A stretch of 60,025 nt of DNA from Lewinellaceae bacterium (GTDB taxonomy: Bacteria > Bacteroidota > Bacteroidia > Chitinophagales > Saprospiraceae): positions 1 to 60,025 of the forward strand of contig JACJYC010000028.1 of assembly GCA_020636325.1 (NCBI GenBank), read 5' to 3'. Numbering within the stretch: position 1 is the stretch's first letter; every line of letters starts with the position of its first letter. Both the position numbers and the translations under genes were made by a program. The notes beneath the pieces were generated by a model. It searched no databases. It saw only the letters and a program-made list of their open reading frames with translations, and was not told where the DNA came from. This document shows, piece after piece, positions 25,953-34,410 of the stretch.

Positions 25953-26948
25953 TCAGCCGCTTTTCCTGGCGTTGATTTTAAAAACCCCGGGCGGGCATCC
26001 CCGTTCACGGGTCCAGAGCCTGGAAAACTGCCGGGGGTCGGCAAATCCGCAGGCCGCCGCGACCTCCTTTACGGACATCTCCGTATGCCGGAGCAATTGC
26101 TCGCCGTGCTCCAGGCGCAGGTGGTCGCGATAAGCCTGAATGGTCTGGCCGGTATGGTTTTTAAACAGCCTTGCGAGGTGCCTGCCGCTGAGGTTCATTT
26201 CCCGGGCCAGGTCGCTGATGGTAAATTCGGCTTCGAGCCGGTTGGCCAGGATTTCCTGCGCACGGTATACCTCGGCGTTAAAGTGGTTTTTGAAGTCCAG
26301 AAAGATGTTCTTCTGCTCCTTGGTTTCCGCCCGCCGCACGTTGATCACCATTTCCTGGGCCACCTTGGCCGCCAGCAGCGGGCTCCGCCAGCGCTCCACA
26401 AGCGCCAGCGCCATATCTATGCCCGACGTCATGCCCGCGCTGGTAAAAATCCCTTTGTCCAGGACATAAAGCCGGTTTTCCAGGACCCGGGCCTTTGGAA
26501 AATGGTTTTTCATGTAGCTCAGGCATTTCCAGTGGCTGGTACATTCCACGTGGTCCAGCAATCCCATCCGGCCCAATGCCAGCGCCCCTGAACATATCGA
26601 CGCGATAAAAACGCCTTTGTTACGCTGTTCCCGCAGCCATTCCCCCGTCCGGTCAATGACCGCGTCCATTTCACCCTCCGTGAAGCTTTTGTAATCGAAT
26701 CCTGGAATGCAGACCAGGTCCCGGGGTTTCAGGCTGAGCCTTTCGAGCGGCGCCAGGCCCGAAAAAGGCAACCCCTGCGCGCTGACGACCATTTTTTCCG
26801 GAGAGGCGAATACGGTTTTGAACCGGCCTTTTCCCAATTCAGCGGCTTCAAAAAAGACCTGTGCGGGGCCGCCGAGGTCCTGCAGGTGGACCTTGGGGAA
26901 AAGGATGAAAGCGATCTGGGTGGTTTCCATAGGCCGGATTGAATTCAA
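25953..26948 (-). CDS. GlxA-type AraC-family regulator with DJ-1/PfpI-like domain
   Basis: The 331-residue product has an N-terminal DJ-1/PfpI-like sensing domain (about 10-190, with Cys119 in the elbow motif ASICSGA) and a C-terminal AraC DNA-binding pair of helix-turn-helices (about 235-325: FTISDLAREMNLSGRHLARL and SVKEVAAACGFADPRQFSRL). This is the GlxA/FtrA regulator architecture, where the first domain is thought to bind a small metabolite rather than catalyse. A start at 26930 (METTQIAF) is also possible. It is divergent from a secreted DJ-1/PfpI protein at 27045, which is the natural candidate target. The longest start gives only a short intergenic region. Confidence 0.88.
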   Translation of the reverse strand: MNSIRPMETTQIAFILFPKVHLQDLGGPAQVFFEAAELGKGRFKTVFASPEKMVVSAQGLPFSGLAPLERLSLKPRDLVCIPGFDYKSFTEGEMDAVIDRTGEWLREQRNKGVFIASICSGALALGRMGLLDHVECTSHWKCLSYMKNHFPKARVLENRLYVLDKGIFTSAGMTSGIDMALALVERWRSPLLAAKVAQEMVINVRRAETKEQKNIFLDFKNHFNAEVYRAQEILANRLEAEFTISDLAREMNLSGRHLARLFKNHTGQTIQAYRDHLRLEHGEQLLRHTEMSVKEVAAACGFADPRQFSRLWTRERGCPPGVFKINARKSG

Positions 26949-26986
26949 GACGGATCAGGACATTATTTGGTCAATAAAAGACATTT

Positions 26987-27018
26987 TTTGCACGGCATGG
27001 TTGCCCGGATTATTTTTG
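26987..27018 (+). promoter_or_regulatory. Bacteroidota-type promoter of the secreted DJ-1/PfpI gene
   Basis: TTTG, 20 bp, then TATTTTTG is a full match to the -33 TTTG / -7 TAnnTTTG pattern. The expected start of transcription lies about 20 bp before the ATG at 27045, which supports that start over the longer frame from 26967. Confidence 0.7.
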
Positions 27019-27044
27019 GGGACAATCAAATACAGTCGCTTATC

Positions 27045-28346
27045 ATGAAAAAATCCATTGAAATCACCCTGTTGTTTTTGTTGATGATCGCCGGACTTGC
27101 CGCACCGGCCCAGCAAGCTGAAAAGCCGCTCTCCGTCGGCATTTTCATTTATCCCGGCGTGGAGATCCTGGATTTCGGCGGCCCGTCGGAGGTATTCGGC
27201 TCCACCCAGGGGTTCAAACCGTTCCTGGTCGCCTACAAAAAGGAGCCGATGGTCAGCCAGCGGTTCATCACCGTCACGCCGCAGTATTCCATCGAGGATT
27301 GCCCGCCGACCGACGTGCTGGTTTTTCCCGGCGGCAATACCGGCCCGATGATGGACGAACCCGAGCTCATCGAATGGATCAAAGAACGGGCAAAGACCAC
27401 CCAATTCATGGTCTCGGTCTGCACCGGGGCGGGGCTTTTGTCCAGGGCAGGCCTGCTCGACGGCAAGGAAGCCACCACTTTTCACGGGTTTATCAGCAGT
27501 CTGCAAAAAATGACCCCGAAAGCCGCTATCCACGCCGATACGCGGTTTGTGGACAACGGCCAGGTGATCACCACCGCAGGCGTATCGGCCGGCATTGACG
27601 GTGCGCTCCACGTGGTCTCCAGGGTCAAAGGGGAAGACGTTGCGCGGGCCACCGCCGCCTACATGGAATACGACAAATGGCGCCCCGGGGAGGGCAAGGT
27701 CATCGAATCGGCGTTCCTGACGGATATCCGCCGGGACGGTCTCGAAAAAGCCCTCAGCAACCATACGGCATCCGCCGGCGGCGTCCAGCCGCTTTTTTAC
27801 CGGGGCGAGATCCTCAACCTGGCGGCTGAGCTGCTGGAATCCAACCCGGCCGAGAGCGCCGGCATTTACCAATGGCTCATCAAAACGCAAGGGCCTGCAC
27901 CGGCGCTTTACGACGGGCTCGGCGCCGCCTGGAAGAAAACGGGCAGGAAAGCGCCTGTTTCCAACAAGGATTTTCTCAAAAAACTGAACGCCGGCGAAGT
28001 GGATTGGGCGAAAAAGACGGCTGCTGAAACGGCCGAAACCAACCCCGGCTGGATGCTGTTCTCCGAAGAGGACATCAACCAGGCGGGATACAATTTGTAC
28101 TACGCCGAAAAACAGACGGAAGCCGTCGCCGTCCTCAGGTGGAACACCGAACAGTTCCCGGATTCAGCCAACGCCTGGGACAGCCTTTCGGAAGCATACG
28201 AAGCCACCGGGCAAACCGAACTCGCGATAAAAGCCGGCGAAAAATGCCTGGCCAAATTACCGCAGTCCGGCTACGACGACAACAGGAAGGCCAACCTGAC
28301 CAAAGCCTCGAAAGAACGGCTCGAACGGCTCAAGGGTGGTCGATGA
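27045..28346 (+). CDS. Secreted DJ-1/PfpI family protein with C-terminal TPR-like tail
   Basis: This 433-residue protein begins with a signal peptide (about 1-23, ending LAAPAQQ). Residues about 30-220 form a DJ-1/PfpI domain with VLVFPGGNTG and the nucleophile elbow SVCTGAG (Cys126). Residues about 240-430 are helical; about 360-415 look like TPRs (AVLRWNTEQFPDSANAWDSL and TELAIKAGEKCLAKLP), a tail often seen on Bacteroidota exported hydrolases. It acts outside the cytoplasm, substrate unknown; amidase, isonitrile-hydratase-like or glyoxalase-like activity are options. It is divergent from the GlxA-type regulator. The start at 27045 follows from the signal peptide and promoter; the longer frame to 26967 lacks both. 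Confidence 0.85.
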   Translation: MKKSIEITLLFLLMIAGLAAPAQQAEKPLSVGIFIYPGVEILDFGGPSEVFGSTQGFKPFLVAYKKEPMVSQRFITVTPQYSIEDCPPTDVLVFPGGNTGPMMDEPELIEWIKERAKTTQFMVSVCTGAGLLSRAGLLDGKEATTFHGFISSLQKMTPKAAIHADTRFVDNGQVITTAGVSAGIDGALHVVSRVKGEDVARATAAYMEYDKWRPGEGKVIESAFLTDIRRDGLEKALSNHTASAGGVQPLFYRGEILNLAAELLESNPAESAGIYQWLIKTQGPAPALYDGLGAAWKKTGRKAPVSNKDFLKKLNAGEVDWAKKTAAETAETNPGWMLFSEEDINQAGYNLYYAEKQTEAVAVLRWNTEQFPDSANAWDSLSEAYEATGQTELAIKAGEKCLAKLPQSGYDDNRKANLTKASKERLERLKGGR

Positions 28347-28357
28347 TCTGTCATATT

Positions 28358-28492
28358 TCATGCGAATCAGGGGCTAAATTCCCTGCAAAAGTGCCTTTAG
28401 ACTCAAAATATGGTTTTGAGCCGGGTCGGCATGCTCCACCCGTCTGCCGGAATTCAACCCTTGCGGGATCTTTTTACCCCTGATTCGCATGA
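28358..28492. repeat. 135-bp element with 16-bp perfect terminal inverted repeats
   Basis: TCATGCGAATCAGGGG at 28358-28373 is exactly inverted at 28477-28492. The interior contains a second hairpin, CTCAAAA-TATGG-TTTTGAG. No open frame of note. It fills the space between the convergent ends of the DJ-1/PfpI gene and permease 10. It could be a small non-autonomous mobile element (MITE-like) or a large bidirectional terminator; I saw no clear target-site duplication. Confidence 0.6.
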
Positions 28493-28521
28493 CCCATGTC
28501 ATGAATTTTTCATCCTAACCC

Positions 28522-30957
28522 TCAATCCGCCCTCAGCGAATTGACCGGGTTCGAAAGGGCCGCCCGCACGGAGTGGAAACCCACCGTAAGGAAAGCGATC
28601 AGGATACCCGAGATGCCGGCCAGGGCAAACATCCACCACCCCATGTCGATATGGTACACAAAATTGCGGAGCCACCCGTTGAGGTAATACCAGGCTACCG
28701 GTGCGGCGACGGCCATCGAGATGATGACCGGGCCTAAAAAACCTTTGGCCATCAGGCCGATGACCGACGTTACCGAAGCCCCCAGCACTTTCCGGATGCC
28801 GATCTCCCGGGTGCGCTGTTGCGCGGAGTAATAGGCGAGTCCCAGCAAACCCAGGCAGGAGATGATGATCGCCAGCCCGGCAAACGTCTCGCAGATCCGG
28901 GTCATCCGGTTCTCGGTGATGTAAAGGCGGGCGAGGGATTCGTCAAAAAATTCTCCGTTGAACACCTGGCCGGGATACGTATCGTCAAAGACCTTGCGGA
29001 TCGACGCTATCGAGGCGGCAATATTCTTAGGATTGATCTTGACACCGGCCCCGGTATACAGATCCCTGTAACTGCCTATGGTGATCGGAGCGATTTCGTC
29101 GTGTACGGACAGGTTGTGAAAATCCTTCACCACGCCGACAATCGGGTACCAGGGCTCCCGTTCCAGGCGCAATTCCTGGCCGACAGCTTCTTCAGGGCTG
29201 GCGATCCCGACCTTCCGCATCAGGGTTTCGTTGATCACATAGCCGGAAATCGTATCGCCCGGTCCGAACCATTTGCCGGCCAGCAATTCCAGGCCGTAGG
29301 TGCGCTGAAAATCCGCATCGCAGAATTTGTAGGTGGTCATGAAGTCGGGTTCTTCGTTGCCGCGCCCTACCGTAAAATTGGTTTGCCAGCTGCCGCCCGA
29401 GGAAGGGGGCTGGCTGTGCAGGGAAACGGATTCCACACCCGGGATCTTGAGCAATCTGTCCTTCAATCCGTTCATTTTTGACAGGGTGAGGCTGTCGCTG
29501 TCAAACCTGAAATTGTAAACAAGCCCCTGGTCAAACCCCAGATCCAGGTTCCGGATATAGTTCATCTGCGCCAGTGTGACGATGGTCCCGATGATCAACG
29601 CCTGGGCGATGGCGAACTGGAGGGCTACCAGGCCTTTGCGCAAGGAAATGCCGCTCCGGTCCTGGGCAGGGATCTCGCTTTTCAGCGCCTTGATGGGATT
29701 GAACCCCGAAAGGACCAACGCCGGATAAAAACCGGCCAGCAGCGTTACCCCGAGGCCAAGCGCCAGGAGCAGTCCCAATATCAGCGGACTAAACAGCGGG
29801 ATCTCCGCCGGTATGTCCGAAAAATTCTCAAGCAGCGGGAGGGCGCTCTGTGCAAGCCCGGCGCCCAGCAGGATCGCCAGGGCGGTGATCAGGGCCGTTT
29901 CGCCCATAAACCGGCCGAACAGCGTGCTCCTTGAACCCCCAAGGGCTTTCCGGATGCCGATCTCTTTCATGCGGCGCAGGGATTGGGCCGTCGACAGGTT
30001 GATGAAATTGAAACAGGCCATGCACAGCACCAGCAAGCCGACGGCCATGACAATCCGGAGTTTGCTTTTTTCAATCCGTTTTCCGCCCGGAGAACCGAAG
30101 CGCTTGTCAAAATGCAGTGCGGAAAGGGGTTCCAGCATATGGCTGGTGATCCCCCACTGTTTGACCACAGGCACGTCCGCGTATTCTTTTTTTCCGACCT
30201 CCGCCACCTGGGCGTCGGCTGCGGCAAGTTGTTTTCCATCGTACAGCAGCGCAAACAGCTGGTCGTAATACCGGTTTCTGGACCAGCTTTCGAGGTAATC
30301 AAACCTATCTTTTTCCGCAAGGAGGGTGGCGTAGGAAACGATTACCTGAACCGGAATATCACAATTGTAGGGCGGGTCTTCAATCACTCCGCGAACCACC
30401 ATCGGGATCTGATCCACCAGCACGGTCTGTCCCAGCGCATCTTCCCACCGGTCAAAGCACCGCTCTGCCGTATTGCGGGCCATTACCAGGGTGTTCGGCT
30501 CGTTGAGCGCGTCGGTCTTTTGGCCGTCGAGCCATTTAAAATCAAAAATCCTGAAAAAATCAGGCTCCGCAAAATAGCCCATCTGGCCGGATTGGAGGTT
30601 CAGCTTTTTCAGGGGTTGCCCGCCTGTTGGACCGGGAACGATCACGGTCGGCCAGTACTCCCGCACCCGGCTGCTGGCTTCAAACAGGGAAACCGAATTT
30701 TTGGCGGCAATCATGGCCGACGTTTGAGCGCCGGAATAAAACTCGGTTTCTCCGGATGACTTGACCGCTTTTGTCACCATCCGTACGATGCGGTCATAGT
30801 TGGCAAAATTGCGGTTGAAATTCAGTTCAAAGTGTACATACCGGTAGGTCAGCACCGTAACGGCAATACCGATGCCGATACCCAGTACGTTCAGCAGCGT
30901 GAACCCCCGCTGGCGATTCAGGTTGCGCAAAGCAGTCTTCAGGAAATTGTACAGCAT
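28522..30957 (-). CDS. MacB/FtsX-type ABC permease, paralogue 10 of 17 (single-gene unit)
   Basis: The 811-residue permease starts MLYNFLKTALRNLN. FtsX 1 has KEIGIRKALGGSRSTLFGRF, FtsX 2 REIGIRKVLGASVTSVIGLM, but the usual SxDFLKLV that follows is AKGFLGPV here, and the tail is NSLRAD instead of (K/E)SLR(N/S)E. It therefore looks like one of the more divergent copies. It has its own -24/-12 element and twin operators and stands back to back with the hybrid sensor kinase at 31225, which suggests that the sensor and this permease share the control region. Confidence 0.92.
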   Translation of the reverse strand: MLYNFLKTALRNLNRQRGFTLLNVLGIGIGIAVTVLTYRYVHFELNFNRNFANYDRIVRMVTKAVKSSGETEFYSGAQTSAMIAAKNSVSLFEASSRVREYWPTVIVPGPTGGQPLKKLNLQSGQMGYFAEPDFFRIFDFKWLDGQKTDALNEPNTLVMARNTAERCFDRWEDALGQTVLVDQIPMVVRGVIEDPPYNCDIPVQVIVSYATLLAEKDRFDYLESWSRNRYYDQLFALLYDGKQLAAADAQVAEVGKKEYADVPVVKQWGITSHMLEPLSALHFDKRFGSPGGKRIEKSKLRIVMAVGLLVLCMACFNFINLSTAQSLRRMKEIGIRKALGGSRSTLFGRFMGETALITALAILLGAGLAQSALPLLENFSDIPAEIPLFSPLILGLLLALGLGVTLLAGFYPALVLSGFNPIKALKSEIPAQDRSGISLRKGLVALQFAIAQALIIGTIVTLAQMNYIRNLDLGFDQGLVYNFRFDSDSLTLSKMNGLKDRLLKIPGVESVSLHSQPPSSGGSWQTNFTVGRGNEEPDFMTTYKFCDADFQRTYGLELLAGKWFGPGDTISGYVINETLMRKVGIASPEEAVGQELRLEREPWYPIVGVVKDFHNLSVHDEIAPITIGSYRDLYTGAGVKINPKNIAASIASIRKVFDDTYPGQVFNGEFFDESLARLYITENRMTRICETFAGLAIIISCLGLLGLAYYSAQQRTREIGIRKVLGASVTSVIGLMAKGFLGPVIISMAVAAPVAWYYLNGWLRNFVYHIDMGWWMFALAGISGILIAFLTVGFHSVRAALSNPVNSLRAD

Positions 30958-31029
30958 AATGTCGGGTTTTGGGGATCACTCCTGTCGAAGCATCCCGTAG
31001 AATTCAATGGGTAACTTGTAAAAATCAGG

Positions 31030-31045
31030 AGCCAAAACCATGCCT
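31030..31045 (-). promoter_or_regulatory. Sigma-54-like -24/-12 element of permease 10
   Basis: The sense strand reads AGGCATGGTTTTGGCT, one T shorter than the others. This puts GG and GC exactly 10 bp apart, the canonical sigma-54 spacing. It is 72 bp upstream of the start codon. An IHF-like TATCAATTGGTTT lies at 31051-31063. Confidence 0.7.
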
Positions 31046-31096
31046 TTATAAAACCAATTGATAACCAATGCATTAAATTTCATTCACGTGAAAAAG

Positions 31097-31133
31097 TGTT
31101 CATAAACGGACACATGCTGTCCGTGAATGGACA
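31097..31133 (-). promoter_or_regulatory. Twin 16-bp operators between permease 10 and the hybrid kinase
   Basis: Sense-strand palindromes TGTCCATTCACGGACA and TGTCCGTTTATGAACA are separated by 5 bp (GCATG), 51 bp upstream of the -24/-12 element. They are the most symmetrical pair in the window. They also lie 30 bp upstream of the -33 box of the divergent kinase gene, so the same protein could affect both directions. Confidence 0.7.
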
Positions 31134-31163
31134 ACCGTTTATAGCGTACAGGACAGCGGCCGG

Positions 31164-31193
31164 TTGCGCTTTAAGCAAAATTCAATATATTTA
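31164..31193 (+). promoter_or_regulatory. Promoter candidate of the hybrid sensor kinase
   Basis: TTG, 19 bp, then TATATTTA is one base off the TAnnTTTG -7 box. Transcription would begin close to the ATG at 31198, which favours translation from the ATG at 31225. Confidence 0.45.
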
Positions 31194-31224
31194 CCTGATG
31201 CCATTGACCAATGCCAAGTTCCTG

Positions 31225-34110
31225 ATGAGGTGGGTTATTTCCATACTTGTGCTTTACGGGGTTTCATTTCATGCGCGTGCAGCTGACCCGGACAGTCTGC
31301 TCAATTTGCTGAGTTCGGCGCAATCCGACTCCTCCCGGTTGAAGGTCCTTCAAAACCTGACCGAAACTTACCTTTTCCGGGTGCCCGACAGCGCCAGGAT
31401 ATTTGCCCGACGGTCGTTGTCTTTAGCCCGAAGAGCCGGCTATAAAGGATACGAAATAGACGCCGCCAGTCAGCTGGGCATTTCCTTCGCCGTAAAAAAT
31501 CAGAATGATTCAGCATTGTACTATTTCAGGCTCCAGTATGCCCTGGCCCGGCAGGCTGATGACCCGGAGCGGTTAGGCCGGTCGGCCAATCATTTAGGTA
31601 CCGCTTTCATCAGTGCCGAACAACTTGACAGTGCCGCTTTTTACCTCCTTTTTGCGTTGGAGCGATTTGAACAATCGAAGAATTACCAGGGCATGATAAC
31701 CTGCCGGAACAACCTTGGACTGGTGATGGAAAACCAGGGGCGGCTGGAACAAGCTTACGAATATTACCGTCTTGCCTTCGAATTGAGAAAGGTCCATGGG
31801 CCTGAGGCCAGACTGATGTTTTCTTACAGCAGGCTCGGCAATATCCATTTGCGAAAGAAAGCGTTTGATGAGGCTGAAAAAGACTACCAGGCCTGTTACG
31901 ACCTTGCCGTCAAATACAACCAACCGCTGGAAGAGGCTACGGCGCTCAGCAACCTGGGGAATGTCAGTAAGGAAAAAGGGCTCTTTACCCCCGCCTTCAA
32001 CTATTATACCAGGGCATTGGAGCGATATCAGGCTTTCGGTCAACCCTATTTCGAAGCATTCGTCCACAATAATCTGGGAGAAATATTGAATTCGGCCGGC
32101 CGTTTCTCCGAGGCTGCCGATCATGCCGCCGCAGGACTGGAAACTGCGATGAAAGCCGATAATCTCGAACAGCAGGCCCGTGCAAATGAAATCCTGGCGG
32201 AAGCCCTTTTCAGCTTGCGGAATTATGAAGGAGCGAGAAAGGCGTTCCAGGCTACGCTTACCCTGCGCGACAGCCTGATCCGTAAGGAAAAGGCCGGTGA
32301 GTTTGCCCGCCTGGAAGCCAGATACCAAAACCAGGAGCAGGAAGCACTGCTGGCCAGGCAGGATCTTGAGTTGGAAAAGGCGGCCTATTTCCGAAGAGTG
32401 ATGGTCATCGGCGGTCTGGCCGGTTTTTTCCTGGTTGCGATCCTGTTCCTGTTCTGGCGGCAGCGGCAAAAGATCAAAGAGAAGGAAGTCGAGATGGCCT
32501 ACCAACTGGAAAGAACCGAAAAAGAAAGCCTTAAGGAACTGGATCGGCTCAAATCCAACTTTTTTGCCAATATCAGCCATGAATTCCGGACTCCCCTCAC
32601 CCTGTTGATATCTCCGCTGCAGGAGATCAGGGAAGGCACCTTCAAGGGAAGCTTGCCGAAATACGCCAGAATCATGGAACGAAATGCCCGGCGGCTTTTG
32701 CAACTGGTCAATCAGCTGCTGGACCTGTCCAGGCTGGAATCCGGAAAAATGGAGCTTGACCTTCAGCCGGGCGACCTGATGCAGGCCCTGCGGGCTATAG
32801 CCGGTTCATTCGAAAGCCTTGCCCTGATCAGGCAGATTTCCTTTCTGGTGGAAATACCCCGGCAGCCGGTATTTGTACGATTTGATCGCGACAAGCTGGA
32901 AAAAATACTGGCCAACCTGCTTTCCAATGCATTCAAATTCACACGGGAGGAGGGCCATGTATCTTTTACGGCCGTTTACGCAGAAGATCGCCTGGAACTG
33001 GAAGTGCGAGACGACGGGATAGGCATTGCTGAAGAACACCTTCCGCGACTTTTTGAGCGCTTCTTCCGGCGCAATAACCCGGCCGAAAGCGATAAGGACG
33101 GCCAGGAGGGAAGCGGAATCGGCCTGGCCCTCACCAAGGAGCTCGTTGAATTGCACAAAGGAAGCATCGAAGCAGAAAGTGAACCGGGAAAAGGAACCGC
33201 ATTCCGGGTCGTTTTGCCTTTCCTGCGCCTTTCGCCCGGCAACTTAGCCGGTGAAGATGGCCCTGTGACGCACCTCAATCCGCCGGAACCCGTGAAATTT
33301 CGCCCTGAACCGGAAAAAACCGCTGACCAGGAGCCCGTCGTTCTGATTGCAGAAGACAATGAAGACATTCGCCTGTACATCCGCGACCGGCTTTCGGCAA
33401 AATACCGGGTATTGGAAGCGGCCGACGGGGCTGAAGGGCTGAAAATCGCGCTCCGGGAAGTCCCGGATCTGATCATTTCGGACGTTATCATGCCGGGAAT
33501 GGACGGCCTCGAATTTTGCAAAGCGATCAAAACCCGTGAACAAACAAGCCATATCCCCGTAATCCTGTTGACAGCAAAGGCGGACCACCAGGACAAACTT
33601 GAGGGTTTGAACACCGGCGCCGACGATTACCTCATCAAACCGTTTGACGGCCAAGAACTGGAAACCCGGATGATCAACCTGCTCAACCAGCGGGCGTTGC
33701 TCAGGCGACGCTACAGCCAAATGGTCTTCCAGCTCAAACCCAGCGATATCCGCCTGCCTTCCGCCGACGAGCAATTCCTGCAACGCACAACCAGGGTCAT
33801 CGAAGAAAATATCGACGACGAGGAGTTCGGGGTCGAGGAACTGGCAAGGGAGATCGGAATGAGCCGCCACCATCTCCACCGCAAACTCAAAGCGCTGATC
33901 GGCCAGACACCCGTCATTTTCATCCGCACCATTCGCCTGGAACGCGCCATGCAATTGCTGCAACAACAAGTCGGTAACGCCTCCGAAGTAGCCTTCATGG
34001 TCGGCTTCAGCAGCCCGGCCTATTTCTCAAAATGCTTCGCCGAGCATTTCGGCTATTCTCCAAGCAAGGTCAACACCTCCGGGCTACCCGCTGAATCACA
34101 GGACGATTGA
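31225..34110 (+). CDS. Hybrid two-component sensor (TPR - histidine kinase - receiver - AraC HTH)
   Basis: From Met 31225 the protein has 961 residues: signal peptide (RWVISILVLYGVSFHARA), TPR-rich sensor region (about 40-350), membrane helix (about 391-411), HisKA with phospho-acceptor His452 in FFANISHEFRTPL, HATPase with DDGIGI and GSGIGLAL, a receiver domain (phospho-acceptor Asp753 in ISDVIMPGMDG, Lys805 in LIKPF) and an AraC-type double HTH (about 862-950). All phosphorelay residues are intact. This is the Bacteroidota hybrid two-component architecture, but with TPRs instead of a beta-propeller sensor, so it may sense a protein or peptide. Starts at 31198 (nine more residues) or 31096 are less likely given the promoter. 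It is divergent from permease 10. Confidence 0.9.
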   Translation: MRWVISILVLYGVSFHARAADPDSLLNLLSSAQSDSSRLKVLQNLTETYLFRVPDSARIFARRSLSLARRAGYKGYEIDAASQLGISFAVKNQNDSALYYFRLQYALARQADDPERLGRSANHLGTAFISAEQLDSAAFYLLFALERFEQSKNYQGMITCRNNLGLVMENQGRLEQAYEYYRLAFELRKVHGPEARLMFSYSRLGNIHLRKKAFDEAEKDYQACYDLAVKYNQPLEEATALSNLGNVSKEKGLFTPAFNYYTRALERYQAFGQPYFEAFVHNNLGEILNSAGRFSEAADHAAAGLETAMKADNLEQQARANEILAEALFSLRNYEGARKAFQATLTLRDSLIRKEKAGEFARLEARYQNQEQEALLARQDLELEKAAYFRRVMVIGGLAGFFLVAILFLFWRQRQKIKEKEVEMAYQLERTEKESLKELDRLKSNFFANISHEFRTPLTLLISPLQEIREGTFKGSLPKYARIMERNARRLLQLVNQLLDLSRLESGKMELDLQPGDLMQALRAIAGSFESLALIRQISFLVEIPRQPVFVRFDRDKLEKILANLLSNAFKFTREEGHVSFTAVYAEDRLELEVRDDGIGIAEEHLPRLFERFFRRNNPAESDKDGQEGSGIGLALTKELVELHKGSIEAESEPGKGTAFRVVLPFLRLSPGNLAGEDGPVTHLNPPEPVKFRPEPEKTADQEPVVLIAEDNEDIRLYIRDRLSAKYRVLEAADGAEGLKIALREVPDLIISDVIMPGMDGLEFCKAIKTREQTSHIPVILLTAKADHQDKLEGLNTGADDYLIKPFDGQELETRMINLLNQRALLRRRYSQMVFQLKPSDIRLPSADEQFLQRTTRVIEENIDDEEFGVEELAREIGMSRHHLHRKLKALIGQTPVIFIRTIRLERAMQLLQQQVGNASEVAFMVGFSSPAYFSKCFAEHFGYSPSKVNTSGLPAESQDD

Positions 34111-34123
34111 TTAGTTATGCTCA

Positions 34124-34221
34124 ACGGCAATAGGTTTTGTGCATTTGCCGGCGCCAACCCCTGCCCCCTAAGGGAAGCCTGCCCTGAATGCACAAAACCT
34201 GTCACAGCGCCGTATTGCCGT
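34124..34221. repeat. 98-bp nested inverted repeat after the sensor kinase gene
   Basis: AGGTTTTGTGCATT (34132-34145) is exactly inverted at 34187-34200, and the flanking ACGGCAATA (34124-34132) is inverted at 34213-34221 after a short bulge. It would fold into a long hairpin 14 bp past the stop of the kinase gene, and lies between its end and the end of permease 11. It could be a bidirectional terminator or a MITE-like relic. Confidence 0.6.
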
Positions 34222-34225
34222 CCGC

Positions 34226-34400
34226 AACCATGAAAAGTCGGCAGGCTTCAGTCCTTCAGCCGGCAGTCGGGTAGCTGAGCGAAGTCGAAGCTACAACGTC
34301 CGCCCAACCATGAAAAGTTGGCAGTCTCCAGTCCTCCAGTCGGCAGTCGGGTAGCTGAACGCAGTCGAAGCTACAACGTCCGCCCAACCATGAAACCATT
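34226..34400. repeat. 80-bp direct tandem repeat with GAGCGAAGTCGAAGC core
   Basis: Two copies with an exact 80-bp period (34226-34305 and 34306-34385) and the start of a third. Each contains the small palindrome GTAGCT-N12-AGCTAC around GAGCGAAGTCGA, a REP-like word. A diverged copy lies at 36954-37066. The block fills the space downstream of permease 11; I see no gene in it. Confidence 0.85.
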
Positions 34401-34410
34401 CACTCCCCTC

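Noticed and set aside
26967..27044. N-terminal extension of the secreted DJ-1/PfpI protein to 26967
   Set aside because: It would run through the promoter at 26987-27018 and bury the signal peptide.
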